From: Prunus persica
Lineage: Eukaryota > Streptophyta > Magnoliopsida > Rosales > Rosaceae
DNA: 64,000 bases
NCBI RefSeq assembly: GCF_000346465.2
Contig: NC_034009.1
Span: forward strand, 8,775,251 to 8,839,250
Reading direction: 5' to 3'
Positions 12,696 to 26,600 of the stretch are shown piece by piece. The notes under the pieces are model-generated. The model was not told where the DNA came from. It searched no databases and worked only from the letters and a program-made list of their open reading frames with translations. The first letter of the stretch is position 1. The number at the start of each line of letters is the position of its first letter. A program made the translations under genes and the position numbers.

Positions 12696-12895
12696 AATTA
12701 CTTATTTGTAAGGTTGGACGTTGTAGCCTTTGTGTGGGTGGCGTCTTTATTAATCGCTTTGTTTATGTATTCGGCTGTCTCTGATTGTCCTGCTTAATGG
12801 TTGGGACCATCCCTGTGCTTTGTTCTTGTTTCCAGGGGGTTTTGTCCTCCGTTAATGAAATATCATTTTCGACGCCACCCAAAAAAAAAAAAAAA
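12696..12895 (+). mobile_element. 5'-truncated L1-type LINE tail
   Basis: About 185 nt of LINE 3' sequence (GTTTCCAGGGGGTTTTGTCC then GTTAATGAAATATCATTTTC) is followed by a 15-A tail. It is flanked by AAAAAGACAAAAT at 12683-12695 and again at the end of the A-run (12891-12903), a target-site duplication of about 13 bp. This is a short, heavily 5'-truncated retroposition event upstream of VPS13, in the same orientation. Confidence 0.72.
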
Positions 12896-13069
12896 GACAA
12901 AATCAAACGGCACCTGAACGTTTAGCGACACTACAGGTGCAATTTCAAAAGGAAAAAAGGGCAAAAATGGAAAATGAAAATAAAAATATGAGAAAAATTC
13001 TTAAAAGAAAAAGGAAAAGGACACTGCTTGAAACCAAGCACCTGAGAGTACGATATTGCGTAATTTTAC

Positions 13070-13350
13070 CCGGTACATATATATACAGAAGAAGGGTCAC
13101 TCACACGCCTTGTTACCTCTTCTAGTTCCTACACAGATTGTCCTCATTTGCTCCACTTCCTCTCTGTCATTTCCTCTCAAACCGTTCGCTTCTCTCTCTC
13201 TCTCCTGCCGCAAGGGTTTGAGTTTTCAAATTCTAATTTGACCCGGCTTCAATGGCAATGCTCGGGCGCCGATCACACTCAGTTCGCGCATTGTTTAGGT
13301 TGTGATCTCCGGCCGATCGCGTCCGGTAGGCATCGGTTCGATTCGCCGCC
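13070..13350 (+). promoter_or_regulatory. VPS13 core promoter and 5' leader
   Basis: A TATA-like ACATATATATACAG run at about 13076-13087 precedes a pyrimidine-rich leader (TCTCTCTCTC near 13193), a common layout for plant leaders. The start ATG at 13351 sits in GCCGCCATGTTTG, a good initiation context. Upstream ATGs at 13251 and 13259 open frames that do not fit the conserved protein start. Confidence 0.5.
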
Positions 13351-13912
13351 ATGTTTGAAGCACACGTAAGGCTATTTGTTCTTCTTCTTTCGGTTTTAAT
13401 TGTTAACGCCATGAATTTGACTATCTTGGTGCTCTAGTTTGATATATTTGATCGGGTTAACTTGTTTAATTCTTGAAATTTGACGAAATTCATTTATTTA
13501 TTGGCTTTGCTGGATTCGTATTATTTCCTCTGTGATTTTTTCTATTTTTCCAGGTATTATGTATATGTAAGTGATTATTCAAAGGAACTCAGTATTATTA
13601 TTAATCTTTAAGTCTTCATTATATGAATTGGCTGGCGTGACAGCGGAGAACTGGTTTCTTTAGAATGTTTAAGCCCTGAGAGTGTAATAGGAAGTGATTG
13701 TTCTTTCGGTTAAGATAAGCTAGTGTGCATGTTGGGATTTTTGATGGCTAGCACTCCGCAAATGACAATGCAATGGGTTGAGCATTTTGAGTTCCAAGTC
13801 TCACATACTTATAGTGTGATTTTTGAAGTTGCTCAAAAGTTGATAAACCCAATGCTTGACACGACACATAAGAATGATCATGATGAATAGTTTGGTTCGA
13901 GAGCATCACCCA

Positions 13913-13949
<37 letters not shown>

Positions 13950-16451
13950 CACTATTGGTATGCGCGTGATGAAGTTGCTAGAATGAAAACATTGAAAGTG
14001 GCAAGAAAAGAATGCTTAGAATTCAAAACTGGATGTATTTTTTAACTTAAAAATCATTGGAAGATTCGAGTTCAGACTGAAAATGATATATTATGAAGTT
14101 TTTTTTCCTAACTTATAACTCCAAGGTTTTCAGTTTATAAAAAACATTATCACAACCATGTATACAATCTTAACACGCTTACCTACAATCTTAACATACT
14201 TGCCGTCAAGTCTCCTCATAAGTGGCGAGACACGAAAGGTTAGGAGTGGAAAGGATGCGTTAAAAGCAAATCAAAGTTCAATCACGATGGACCTGCGATG
14301 CACTGAGCTGACAGAGATACAATTAATGAAATTCACTGACTGCCTAAGAAACAACAGTATTCCAGTTCATATTCCGCAGAACATAAGGATATCTCTGAAA
14401 TCATTGGAAATTCTTAGTCCCATAAGAAAATCACTTTCCCCGATTTTGGCTTGAAGAGCCTGTATTCCAAAATCTCTGCGTGTAATATAATTTTGTGTAA
14501 GTTTTATAATGTAGTTTAGATTTAGATTAAAATCTTGTCCTTGCTTGCAATTTTTCTTTCTTGATAACAAAAGTTATGTTTACCCTATGAAAAAACTGAT
14601 TTACGTTTCAACACTAACGAACATCATGGTTGATCATATCTAGTAGCTCTACATGAAATGATAACTTATAATGCTTTGTTGGTAGGTTCTGCACTTGCTT
14701 CGAAGATATTTGGGGGAATATGTCCATGGACTCTCAGTTGAAGCTTTAAGAATCAGTGTCTGGAAAGGTCTGTATTATGACTTGAGTGGGCTTGAGCCGC
14801 ATATTTTCTCATCCTTCCTACCTAATTATTTAAGATTACTACATTTGGTCATAATGTTTGTGGAACTTTTAAGCAATGTGGTTACCGTCTTTGCAAAATG
14901 TACTGGCATACAGTGGTTTAAAATGACTCGCTGATGTGGCCCTTTTTTCAAAATAATGGTTAGTGTTTTTCTTTTCCATAGGACTCTACACTCATATCTT
15001 TCCTCTAATTAACAGGTGATGTTGTTCTAAAAGATTTGAAGTTGAAAGCAGAGGCCCTAAATTCACTAAAACTTCCAGTCACTGTGAAAGCTGGTTTTAT
15101 TGGTACCATTACATTAAAGGTAGAAACTTCTTCATTGGGTTTTGGTTCTTAATTTCCGTTAATCTTATGGTCCCTTTCTTTTTGATGTCCTAAATTGCCT
15201 TGTTTCTCTTATAAATCATAGGTTCCCTGGAAAAGTTTAGGCAAAGAGCCTGTGATTGTTCTCATTGACCGTGTATTCATTCTTGCTTATCCACTTACTG
15301 ATGGCCGGACTCTCAAGGTAGGGTGATCTTTCTTTTGTGTGAAAAAATTATATTTCAATTGCATATTGTTGGATGTCTCTTTTCTTATGTCCTAAGATTG
15401 TCTTGTTTTACAATTACTGTCATCATCAATTTGATAATTCTACTCATTAATTTTGTTTTGCAGGAGGATGGGGAAAAACTATTTGAAGCAAAACTTCAAC
15501 AGATTGAGGTGAAATTTATGTACATGTAATTGTGTCTATATATGCTCTGTCAATGTATGGTTTTGATGGACATCTCATTCATCCCACTTGTAATATTGTC
15601 TTTATTAGTAAAATTTGTGTTTCTTATAAAAATACTGGTAAAAGGAGCAAAATAGAAAATTCATATTGCGAGGATTAGAACTGGAAGAGCTTTGTCAGTT
15701 GAATTTGACAGTATAGTACGGGTCTATGACTGGCCTAGTTATCCTATATAAGGAGGTAGATAATTAAGAGTAGTTGATGTAGAAAAAAAAAGATTCAGGA
15801 AAAAAATGCATACAGCACCTATGTTCTGCCTAGTGGGTTTTCTTATACATTCAAATTGAAGTGTTCATTGGTCATGGTATATGATAGTTTTTATTTATTT
15901 ATTTATAAATATTATGTTTCGATAAAATTTGCATTTTCACACAGGGGAAGTTTTCAGATTTAATCCCAAGTAAAATATTTAGAATTTTTTTCTTCTTCTT
16001 ATATTGCATGCAGGAAACAGAGTCAGCGACTCTTGAAGCAATATCAAAGTCAAAGCTAGGAAGTGTATGGTTCTTAATTTTATTGATCTTTCACTTTGGG
16101 ACTCTTTTATTGGTTGAACTTAATATGCATCCTGAATGGTTTTTGTAACCCCTCTCGTATATTTTGTCTTGCTTATTTCAGTATTAGTTGTCGCTGGAGT
16201 TGCCTGTGGTTTATGTTTGTGGCACATATTAGTTAGACCTGCATTTTTCTTTTATGATCTTTTTTTTTATAAGAAACACAAGACCTGCCCAAAATTCTCG
16301 TATATTTTTTAGTGAGGTAACCTAGCTAAAAATAGGTTTTGGATGAGGCCACAAACAAGATCAATCTTCTTGGCATGTAGTTTTCTCTCTCTCTTACCTC
16401 AAAATAGGTTTTGGATGAGGCCACAAACAAGATCAATCTTCTTGGCATGTA

Positions 16452-16497
<46 letters not shown>

Positions 16498-19400
16498 TCC
16501 CTCTCTCCCTCCATCTCTCTCTCTCTCTCCCTCTCTCCCTCCATCTCACTATTATCACAATTTGTGATTTATTCTTCCATTGTATTTAAGTTTTAGGAAT
16601 GGAGATCTTTCTTTGAGCTTTCTCTTGTGTACTTCTGATGTAGTCATTTTTCTACTTGGTTCATTGATATACTTATCATTGTTTACTGAGTGAAATAGAT
16701 GGTATAGTTTCGTTCCCATTGTTTGGGACAAAATTTAGCGGTTCGGTTGACAGCTGACTGTTTTGCAGCCACCTCCTGGAAATTCATGGCTAGGTTCCCT
16801 TATTGCTACCATTATCGGAAATTTAAAGATATCAATTAGCAATGTACATATTAGATATGAGGACTCAGTCAGGTTGGTAAAAATGTGCTTCCTTTGTTTC
16901 CTTGAAAGTCTGATATCTTTATTAATTTTGTTTACACTCAACTCAGTTTATTTCTACTTTTCTGTCTGGATAAATTGTATTCAATTTGAACATGCTCTTT
17001 GTGTGCTTCTAAAAACAACTGTTTGTTTTGTAGTAATCCAGGGCATCCATTTTGTTCGGGTGTAACTTTGGCTAAGCTTGCTGCTGTTACGATGGATGAG
17101 CAAGGGAATGAAACATTTGATACAAGTGGTGCGCTTGATAAGTTGCGGAAGGTTAGCCTAGTCTTCTGTTCTTGTGGGCCTTTTCAAGAATGCATCATCT
17201 GTGGATCACAATTTCAAATTCCACTTTGTATAATTTTCTCGATTGTTTTGATGTCTATCTGGACCAAGCCACCTAACAAAAGAAGCAAAGCCACACTTAG
17301 CTCAACTGAAAAAACCAAAAACCAGCAGCAACACTTTGCACACAACAAGAGACCAATCAAGATGAATCGCACTATGGGGAACATCCCTAAATGCTTAGAT
17401 AAGGACGTCCAACCCTTGTAGCATTGCTTTGATAATTAACTTTTAAAAATGTCTATTGTGTTTTGTGGGTTTTGTATATTTTTTATGCTTTTACTAGTAC
17501 ATTTAATATTTAATCTTATGTTGCCTACAAATAATCTCCTTGTGACAGTCGTTGCAACTTGAAAGGCTTGCTATGTATCATGATTCAGATAGTGTTCCTT
17601 GGAAGATAGACAAGGGATGGGAAGATCTCACTCCTGAGGAATGGGTTCAGGTTTGTTCTTATGCTGCACTATTACTAGTCTGTATACTCTTTTATATTAA
17701 ATGCATCTACTTTTGGTCATGTTGTATATCCTAACCAAATATTGTGTGCAACCAAAAAACCAAATATTGTGTACTTCCTAATAATTTTGCTTTCCTCTTT
17801 TCTTTGCATCTATGTTGTACTAGATATTTGAAGATGGTATAAATGAACCTGCTGATGATCGTGGAATGGTGTCTAAGTGGGCTGTAAATCGCAAGTATTT
17901 GGTGTCACCTATAAATGGAGCTCTAAAATATCACCGCGTTGGAAATCAAGAAAAAAATGATCCGGAGGTTCCATTTGAGAAAGCTTCTCTTGTCCTTAGT
18001 GATGTTTCTTTAACAATTACTGAGGTGTGCAATTTTTCCTTCCTATCCTTTGCATCCGAATTCTCACCTATTCTGCTGCTGAGAAGCAATATCTTTATAT
18101 TTTTTTTACTTAATTCTTGGTGAGAGTTAATAAATGACAATTAATATTCTTTTAGGGCCTCCTTCAAATTTTAGTTTCTCTTGTTCCTCCCTCCCTCCCT
18201 CCCTCTCTCTCAACGCTTTCTTCTAATACGTACTGCTTTTCTTAACTCTCCAAGGAGAGTTTGAGGTGTTAATTTCTTCTTTTCCACATCCCATAAAATT
18301 TATTCTTTTTCATACTTTCTTGGTAAGCAGCTGCAGTGCTATAACAGATTTTCACTTGTTCTTTTTCAGGCACAATATCATGATTGGATAAAACTATTGG
18401 AAGTTGTTTCAAGATACAAGACATATGTTGAAGTTTCCCATCTAAGACCTATGGTGCCAGTTTCAGAGGGTCCTTATTTGTGGTGGCGTTATGCTGCTCA
18501 AGCAGGCCTGCAGCAGAAGAAAATGTGGTAATATATATGTTTCTGTATACTTGATAGAGAATTATTCATGTATGTACATATGTTATTGTCTATGTTTGTA
18601 GCATAGGCTGTCTACGGTCTGTTAGGTTGCCTTAATTCAAGGCTTACATGTTAGCTTAATTGTTCTTGTTCTTATTTTCTGAACATATATCTGTCAATGT
18701 TATAAACAAAAAATTGGGATTGAGTTCAAGAGTGCTTAACTTTCAGAAGATCTTTATTTTGATAAGCTTAACTTTCAGAAGTTGGTTCAACCTTTTCACC
18801 ACATGCTTTTGGTATATTGCAAATTGGGAATGCACTTCTACGAATCTCCCAAAGTCGATTCTGACTTTACGCCTGTTTTCCTAATCAGTTACCGATTCTC
18901 ATGGGACCGCATTCGGAGTCTCTGTCAGCTTCGTCGCCGCTACATTCAGTTGTATGCTGGTTCATTGCAACACTTGTCAAATGTTAATAATGCAGAAATT
19001 AGAGAAATTGAGAAAGATCTGGATTCTAAAGTAATTCTTTTATGGAGGTAAATGATTTAAATTGTGCATATATACCTACTCCTGTATGATTAATTCTATA
19101 TTTATCTTGCCGTATGCTTCATAGTTATTATTTCAAGTTCAAAGGAACAACACTTGAGTCTGGATTAAATTTGGATTCTATTATTTATATGAAGTGCAAG
19201 AGACCTTTCCCTTCTTTTTTTCTTCTGATTTTTCAACGTATAGTCTGACAGAATAAACATACAATTGATCTTCATGGGGAAATTACAGAACATGCTCCCG
19301 GAGCCTTTATTTATTTATAAGAAATTAATTAATAAAAAAAAATAAATAAATATAAAAAAGCATTAATTTCAAAATACAGGACAAGATGTCAACTGAACTA

Positions 19401-22400
19401 TCTAGAGTATTGAGTCAACCCCATCTGGTATGCTTGGTATGGAATGTACAAAGTGATTACCTAACGTTCCCTTATATTACTTGAAATGCCAAAGTATAAG
19501 ACTATCACATGTGATTAAACTTGGAATTTAGTCTTGGGACCTGCTAGGAATTTATTTATATTGTTCAGTTCAAATTAATACAAATCGTTAAGTTATATGA
19601 TTTTGTCTTCAACCCAAAAGTTACCCTTGCATGTCAGAGGTTTTGACGGGGGATAGGGCAATTTTGTCATGCTTTTGTAAGTATACCAAGACCTATCAAT
19701 GTTACCCCTCCTTTCAATGTGGTAATCGGATTATCTTATTCTGAATTACTTTGCTTGACCATATAGTGTTCAATTTAAACTTTACTTTCCATGGAGGGCG
19801 TACCGAAGAGGCATTTAAGGATTTTTAAAGGATTTATGTCTTTAGCGTCTCTACGTATTTTACTTTCTTGGCTTCTTTGCTGAAGGGACCACTTTTTATG
19901 TTCTAGTAGCCTTTCTCTGTTAATATATACTATGAAAACATACATTACATTTGTACTAATTGTATGTTGGGCATGTATCATATAGGTTACTTGCACATGC
20001 AAAGGTAGAATCTGTTAAATCCAAGGAAGCAGCTGAACAGAGGTCGTTCCAGAAGAAAAGCTGGTTTTCATTTATGTGGTTAGTCTGATCCCCACCATTG
20101 CAATCTCTTTGTGTTCTGTGATTGTTCTTGGCCATGTGCTGTGCTTAAGTTATTTTTTTTTGAATAGAGTGCTTAAGTTATTTGAACCTCTGTCTTTGTG
20201 AAAAATCTGCATGCAGTTTTTATCTATGCATGCCTCCCAATTTGTTTAGTTTCACTTCTTTTTTTCCTTAGGCGTACACCTGCTGAAGGTTCTACTATTG
20301 TGGATGCTGCTGAGGGATCACAGTTACCAGAAGAAAGACTGACTAAAGAGGAATGGCAGGCAATTAATAAGTTACTGAGTTATCAACCAGATGAAGCATT
20401 GACATCACACTCAGGAAAGGATGTGCAGAATATGATCCGGTTTTTGGTAACTGTGTCTATCGGTCAAGCTGCTGCTAGGATCATTGATATAAACCAAACC
20501 GAGATTGTGTGTTGTAGATTTGAGCAACTTCAAGTGTCAACCAAGTTTAAACATCGAAGTACCTACTGTGATGTGTCATTGAAATTCTATGGTTTGTCAG
20601 CTCCAGAAGGCTCACTTGCCCAGGTTTGTTGCCACATAAATGTCAGCATTGTTATTCACAGCAATAGGTTTTAAGTTGGTGACGGGAAAATGTGATGTGA
20701 GTTCGAAACTGTTTTGTACGAATTTTTTTCTTAACTTAGTAACATTTTACAAATTGTAGGGTTTTTTTTATTATATAAAATTGTTACTTGGTACTTCATT
20801 TTTTCTCTCAAATATTGGTGGATTTCTGATATTAATTTGACATGGAATCAAAATGGTGCCGTACTTTAAATTTAAATTTGTGTTGTGCAAGGTTATTCAT
20901 CTGTTCTTCCTTTCTTTTTTCTCTTTTGGCAGAGTGTCTCTAGTGAGAAGAAGGTGAATGCACTAGCTGCTAGCTTTGTGTACAATCCAGTTGGAGAGAA
21001 TGTTGACTGGAGGCTGTCGGCTACAATTTCTCCCTGCCATGTCACGGTGATTGTCCAATCTTTGAATATAGGGAAATAGCAGGAGTGAAACCTACTTCAA
21101 AGAACCATCTTCTTGAAGTGGTTACTTGCATGGATCCCTAAGGCTCAATTTGGGTTTTATTTGCATTCCCCCCTTTCGTCCAACATCCCTTTTACATGGA
21201 GCTTGATGAATCTTTTTTTATTTGCAGGTTTTAATGGAAAGCTTTCATCGCTTTTTAGAATTTGTGAAAAGGAGTAATGCAGTTAGTCCTACTGTTACGT
21301 TGGAAACTGCAACTGCTTTGCAGGTAATGTTATCATCTTTGTTATTATTTTTGATTTGATATGTCTAACATGATCATAATAGTGTTGGACTACCTTTTAT
21401 CCTTCATTTCTGAGAGCAGATGAAAATTGAGCAAGTTACTCGTAGAGCACAGGAGCAATTTCAAATGGTATTAGAAGAACAAAGCAGGTTAATATACATT
21501 GTTATTTCTTATTTCACTAATTAATACCTCTAGTTGTTCAGCTTTAAGTCTAAACATCTAAACTTGTTTTTTCTTTCCAACGCTCATATGTTGATCGGAA
21601 AATTATATTGGCCATAAACTGATTACGTCTCATGGTGTAAAGTATTGGGTATTCAAGGAACCAGGTGCTTTTCTTAAAAAGAATATGGTGAAGGTGGACA
21701 GTGTTGACAGAAGAAGAATTTGAGCATTAGATAAAAGTAGGGGTGTCAATGGCAGTTAGGATAAGATAAGACTGAGTAGGCTAAGACGTTGCTTTTCATG
21801 CACGATTTGAAGATCAGTACAGATGTGTTGTGGTGGTGAAAGGGAGTTGTTATGGTTAGTAGTGATCTAAGTTTAAAACTTTCCTTATGTCAAGTGGTCA
21901 AAAGTACTTGGTTGTATAGTGAAAGCGAATAATTTCTTGGTTGCTATAGTGATGTTTCCTAATAATTGTGAGTAAGAAACTGGTGACGATAAGTCCCTTG
22001 CATTTGCATTTGTATAATTAATCTGAAAAATGTTGCAGTAGAGCTCGAATATTGTTTTGCATTATCTGTGGTCAAGTGTTCATTTGATAGAGAGATGGTT
22101 TATGACATGGAGGTGAGTATTTTCTGAGGGTTGGAGCATCCTCAGCATTTAGATTTTGTAAATAGTTTCTGTAACACTGAGTTTTTAGTTTCTTGAATAG
22201 GATTGAGCTCCAAGTTTTATGGGAAACAAAACTTTCATTAACTAGAAAATAAGTACAAAAATAGTGAACAAGGAGTCCACATCTTATAAAAATTTGAAGC
22301 CTGCAACAACTCTACCCTACGAGAGATACATCAACACATTAACCATAGAATTGTAAAAAACGACAGAACAGCTGCTTTCCAATCTGATAAAATAACAAAG

Positions 22401-23660
22401 AAGGACAACTCTCTAAATACTGAAGTCCAAAGCTACAGACGTCCACAAAGAAGCCTAAGCACTACATGATATCCCATAAGCACTCCACTTAGAATTCAAT
22501 AAGCACATTCTCAAATACCCTTTTATCCCTTACCACCCATAATACCTAGAAATTTGCCATCGTAGGTGAAAATTGGAAACGATTCTATCTCTATTTTGTT
22601 TGTATTCATTCTGTACACTCGAAAGAAAATGAGTTTTCAACTTTTGACTTACATTACTTATCCTGTTTCAGGTTTGCTCTTGATATTGACTTAGATGCTC
22701 CAAAAGTAAGAGTTCCCATAGGAACTTGTGGCTCTTCCAAATGCGATAGCCATTTTCTTTTAGATTTTGGTCATTTCACGCTGCACACCAAGGTATGCCT
22801 TTTTTTTTATGTAACTTTTAAAAATAGCCCCAGGTTGAATTTGCATTGCCTGAAATGATAAATAATCACTGCAGGATAGTCAGCCTGATGAACAGAGGCA
22901 GAACCTATATTCTCGGTTTTTTATAACTGGAAGAGATATTGCGGCCTTTTTTATGGATTCTGGTTCTGACTGTCAAAGTTGCACTTGGGATGTACCCAAT
23001 AATGATAATCACCCACTTTTATCTCCTTCCCCAGACAATGTTGACAATTTTTATTCTCTCATAGATAGGTGTGGAATGGCTGTACTTGTTGATCAGGTAC
23101 TTTATCTTGTCGCTCTCCTACTTTTAAAACAAATACTATTTTATGTATGAGCCCTAGTCTGGCTTCTATTAGTTATTAGAATAATTCCTAATAATAGCTA
23201 TGCATCTTTTAATTGAAGATCAAAGTGCCCCACCCAAATTACCCGTCAATGCGCATTTCAATTCAAGTGCCAAACCTTGGGATTCACTTTTCACCATCAA
23301 GGTTTCAGAGGCTTATGAAACTGTTAAACATATTCTATGGTACTTTGGAAACTTGTGGTCAGCCTGCTGTGGATGATTTTCAAGCAGAAACTCCATGGAG
23401 CCCTGCAGATCTTTCTGGAGATGCTAGAATTTTAGTATGGAGGGTATGCCCTCAATTCTAAGGACAACAAGTTGGTGGTTTTCTTAATATTTCCGTGCCT
23501 GGTGTTAATTATTCCTCTTTTTTATTTTTATTTTCTTTTCAGGGAATTGGCAATTCTGTGGCTACATGGCAACCATGTTTTCTTGTGTTGTCGGGAATAA
23601 ATCTTTATGTGTTGGAGTCTGAAAAGTCACAGAGTCACCAGCGACACTCAAGGTTGCTTT

Positions 23661-23695
<35 letters not shown>

Positions 23696-26600
23696 ACCCC
23701 TCTCTTTCCCTTTTTGTTAACAAGGCTATATATTTATCAGGACTGTTGCCCAAGGTTTCTATTTTCCTCATCTATTTTGTTTTCTTTCTGGTTCTCTATT
23801 GTTGTATTTTTGTTTAGATTATATTAATAAAATTATGATGTATTTTAACTTTTTTGTTTGATAAGTAAAAGATAAGTTTACCTGAACCAGGTGAATTTTA
23901 GGTACAGGGAGCATACATAAGAAACACCAGAAATTTACAACTGAAATTTCACTGAATCATCATAAGATCCTGAGTTAAAGGATTAACGAGACTAGCCAAC
24001 AATGGGATCATATTCGCAACATTGCTATATTGATGTCTTGGAATACAGAACATTATGACTTTCTTGCAAATGAGAAATGAAAGAGGAGATGATCCACTGT
24101 CTTATCACTACCTTTGCACATATAGCCCAATCAACCCTCCAAAAGCTGGCAAGAAACATCCCATCTATCCCTTAACAACTGATAATATGGTCTACATTTA
24201 ATAATACTCCCTTTGCGAGGGAGCTACTACAACTTATCAGGTTCCTTCCTCCTTATCCTTACAGAGTACAACAAATCCAGAAATGCACAAACAGGCTCTA
24301 GTTTCAAATGTGTGCCAACTTATTAAAAGTTGGAGCCCACTGAAATCCCCCATTTGATAGAGTCTCAAACCATATAATCAGTGATCAATGCTTCTTTGTT
24401 TGAAGCAATAAGATAAAGCTCTGTAGGAGATCTGTCAAGGAGTACCGCAGTATACGCATGCCAAAAGCTAGCCCTATGCCCATCACCCACCTTAGTGCAA
24501 TAAGATTAGAGGAAGAGGTCAACCTCGTCCCAATTCTCTCCCAAACTCCTACTCTATAGGACTCCATCACTTGATTTGTACGCCAAAAACCCCACCTGAG
24601 CACACTCACGCAAATTGCTTTTCCTCTTCTTTCTCTTCTTTGCCCTACGGTTTGGTTTCTTGAGTAATATGAAATTTTTTGATTGGGCATTTCTTTTGCT
24701 ATTATTTCCTGCAATTGAATGTTTTATGCTCCTAACGGAAAATCTTTTCATTGGGATGCTACAGCATGGCTGGCAGACAAGTGTATGAGGTTCCTCCAGC
24801 CAACATTGGTGGTTCATCGTTTTGTCTCGCTGTGAGTTACAGGGGGATGGACAATCAAAAGGTATGTCAAATTTGGTTGAAGTGATATTTTAACATTAAG
24901 GATGTATCCTTTTTACTTAAAACTAAAAAAATGGCAAGTTAGCTTTGAGTCTTAGCATATGCCAATTTGCTTTCAAACATCTCTTCACCATGTCACTCAT
25001 TCTTTTGTCAATCGTTTGGAGAAGCAGCAATTACAGGGGAATTGGAAAGTTATATCTCTGCTTTAGACTTTTTATCTGGATATTTGGATTGTGGAAGAAC
25101 ATACATATGTTTATGTTCATTTTGTTCTAGCCCTTGTGCTTGGTGCTGGGATTTATTTCCTTCTTTAGATTTAATTTTTTAGTTTAATTTAATTTAATTT
25201 TTTTTGTTGCATATTTGTTTCCTTTGCAGGCTCTGGAGTCTTCTAGTACCTTGATTATAGAGTTTCGGGCTGAGGAGGAGAAGGCCGTTTGGTTGAAAGG
25301 ACTTATACAAGCCACATATCAGGCTTCTGTACGATATAAAATCTCTCTCTTGGATCTTAAATGTCCTAATTTATTTATATCCTTCGTCCTTATTTTTGAA
25401 ATTTGTATTTATTCTGGATATAGGCTCCTCCGTCAGTTGATGTTTTGGGAGGAACAAGTGATCCTGTCACTGACTTTGGTGAACCACATATCATGAACTC
25501 AAAAACAGCTGACCTTGTCATTAATGGTGCATTGGTGGAGACAAAGTTATTTATATATGGAAAGGTTAGTGTTTCTTTCAGTAGATCCATCTTGTCAAAG
25601 TAACTACGGGGTCCTCATCATTCTTGGTTTTGGTTATTTTAGCAAATTTATAGCCATGCATAATTGTTCTTTAGGAGGCAATGAAGACAGAAGGAAAAAA
25701 GTTACAAGCCTACTGATTAAGCAATTTGAATTTTTTTTCCTTCTATTTTGTATTGTGCAGACTAGTGATAAACTTGATGAAGAACTTGGTGAGACTCTTA
25801 TTCTTGAAGTTCTTGCCAATGGGGGGAAGGTTTGTGTGACTATTTCATACTCCCTTATGATTTATGACAGCTTGTGTCTTGCGTTCAAATGAAAATTTTG
25901 GATGCGGAAGTATATGAGATTTTAAAGTTATATATATATATATATATCTACTGAGATTGTTGTCTTCTTCATCTTCATGATTGTTTCTATGTTTCTGATC
26001 TCACTTGCATATTTGCATCAGAATAGTTGGGGTGTGGGCGGGGAAGAAGTTTCCCTGTAATTTGCTTTTTCACTATCTTCTTGTTATGATGTACAAGTGT
26101 TCTTGGGTCCTTGTTATGTGTAAGTGTTTTGGTATTAAATACTAGGCCATTTTCTTTTACAGCTACACATGAGTCGTTGGGAAGGTGACCTGACACTTAA
26201 GATGAAACTGCACTCTTTGAAAATCAAAGATGAGCTTCAAGGTCGCCTGTCAACAACCCCACAGTATTTAGCTTGCTCAGTGCTGAATAATGACAATTCA
26301 GTTTCTTCTCCTGTCATAATTGATCCACACTGGAAAGAAATGTCTACTTTGCTTCATGCGGATGATGATACTTTCACAGATGCCTTGCCAGATTTTATGT
26401 CTATGTCAGATGCAGGTTTTGGTTCACAAATTATGAATATGGATACAAGTGCAACAGCTGAGGACATCAATGATGGTACTGGATTTGCTTCTACTGACAA
26501 CTTGATTCTTGAAAAGAATCTGGTAAAGGGAAAGGTCATTTCTGGAGAGATTTTTTATGAGGCGGAGGGCGGTGATAATTTAAATTTTGTATCTGTTACC

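Larger units (their letters stand above)
6209..13000. other. intergenic region of about 7 kb, no gene recognised
   Basis: Between the divergently oriented polygalacturonase and VPS13 genes I find no convincing coding frame. Short open frames at 6210-6590, 6772-7366, 7940-8276, 8805-9058 and 10423-10632 show no family motif. The stretch holds a MITE near 7.4 kb, a SINE-like piece at 7.0 kb, a foldback element at 10.15 kb, a hAT MITE at 12.1 kb and a LINE tail at 12.7 kb. ACGT-core motifs occur at about 8935 (CCACGTGTCA) and 9093 (GCACGTGGC), and a CACGTGTC at about 12067. Confidence 0.5.
13351..23443 (+). other. VPS13: VPS13 segment 1: exons 1-20, chorein N-terminus and first repeats
   Basis: Coding exons: 13351-13365, 14686-14767, 15016-15119, 15222-15317, 15464-15508, 16014-16064, 16769-16872, 17034-17151, 17549-17650, 17824-18024, 18370-18527, 18889-19047, 19986-20078, 20272-20623, 20933-21046, 21228-21323, 21420-21487, 22672-22792, 22875-23096, 23219-23443. 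They encode residues 1-842. The start has the hallmark chorein sequence and the LKDLKLKAEAL stretch that opens the lipid groove. NVHIRYEDSV (exon 7) is a strongly conserved VPS13 signature. Intron 1 (1.3 kb) and intron 17 (1.2 kb) are the longest in this part. Confidence 0.92.

Noticed and set aside
16326..16567. Arg/Glu- and Ser/Leu-repeat open frames
   Set aside because: They are translations of the (CT)n tract in VPS13 intron 6.
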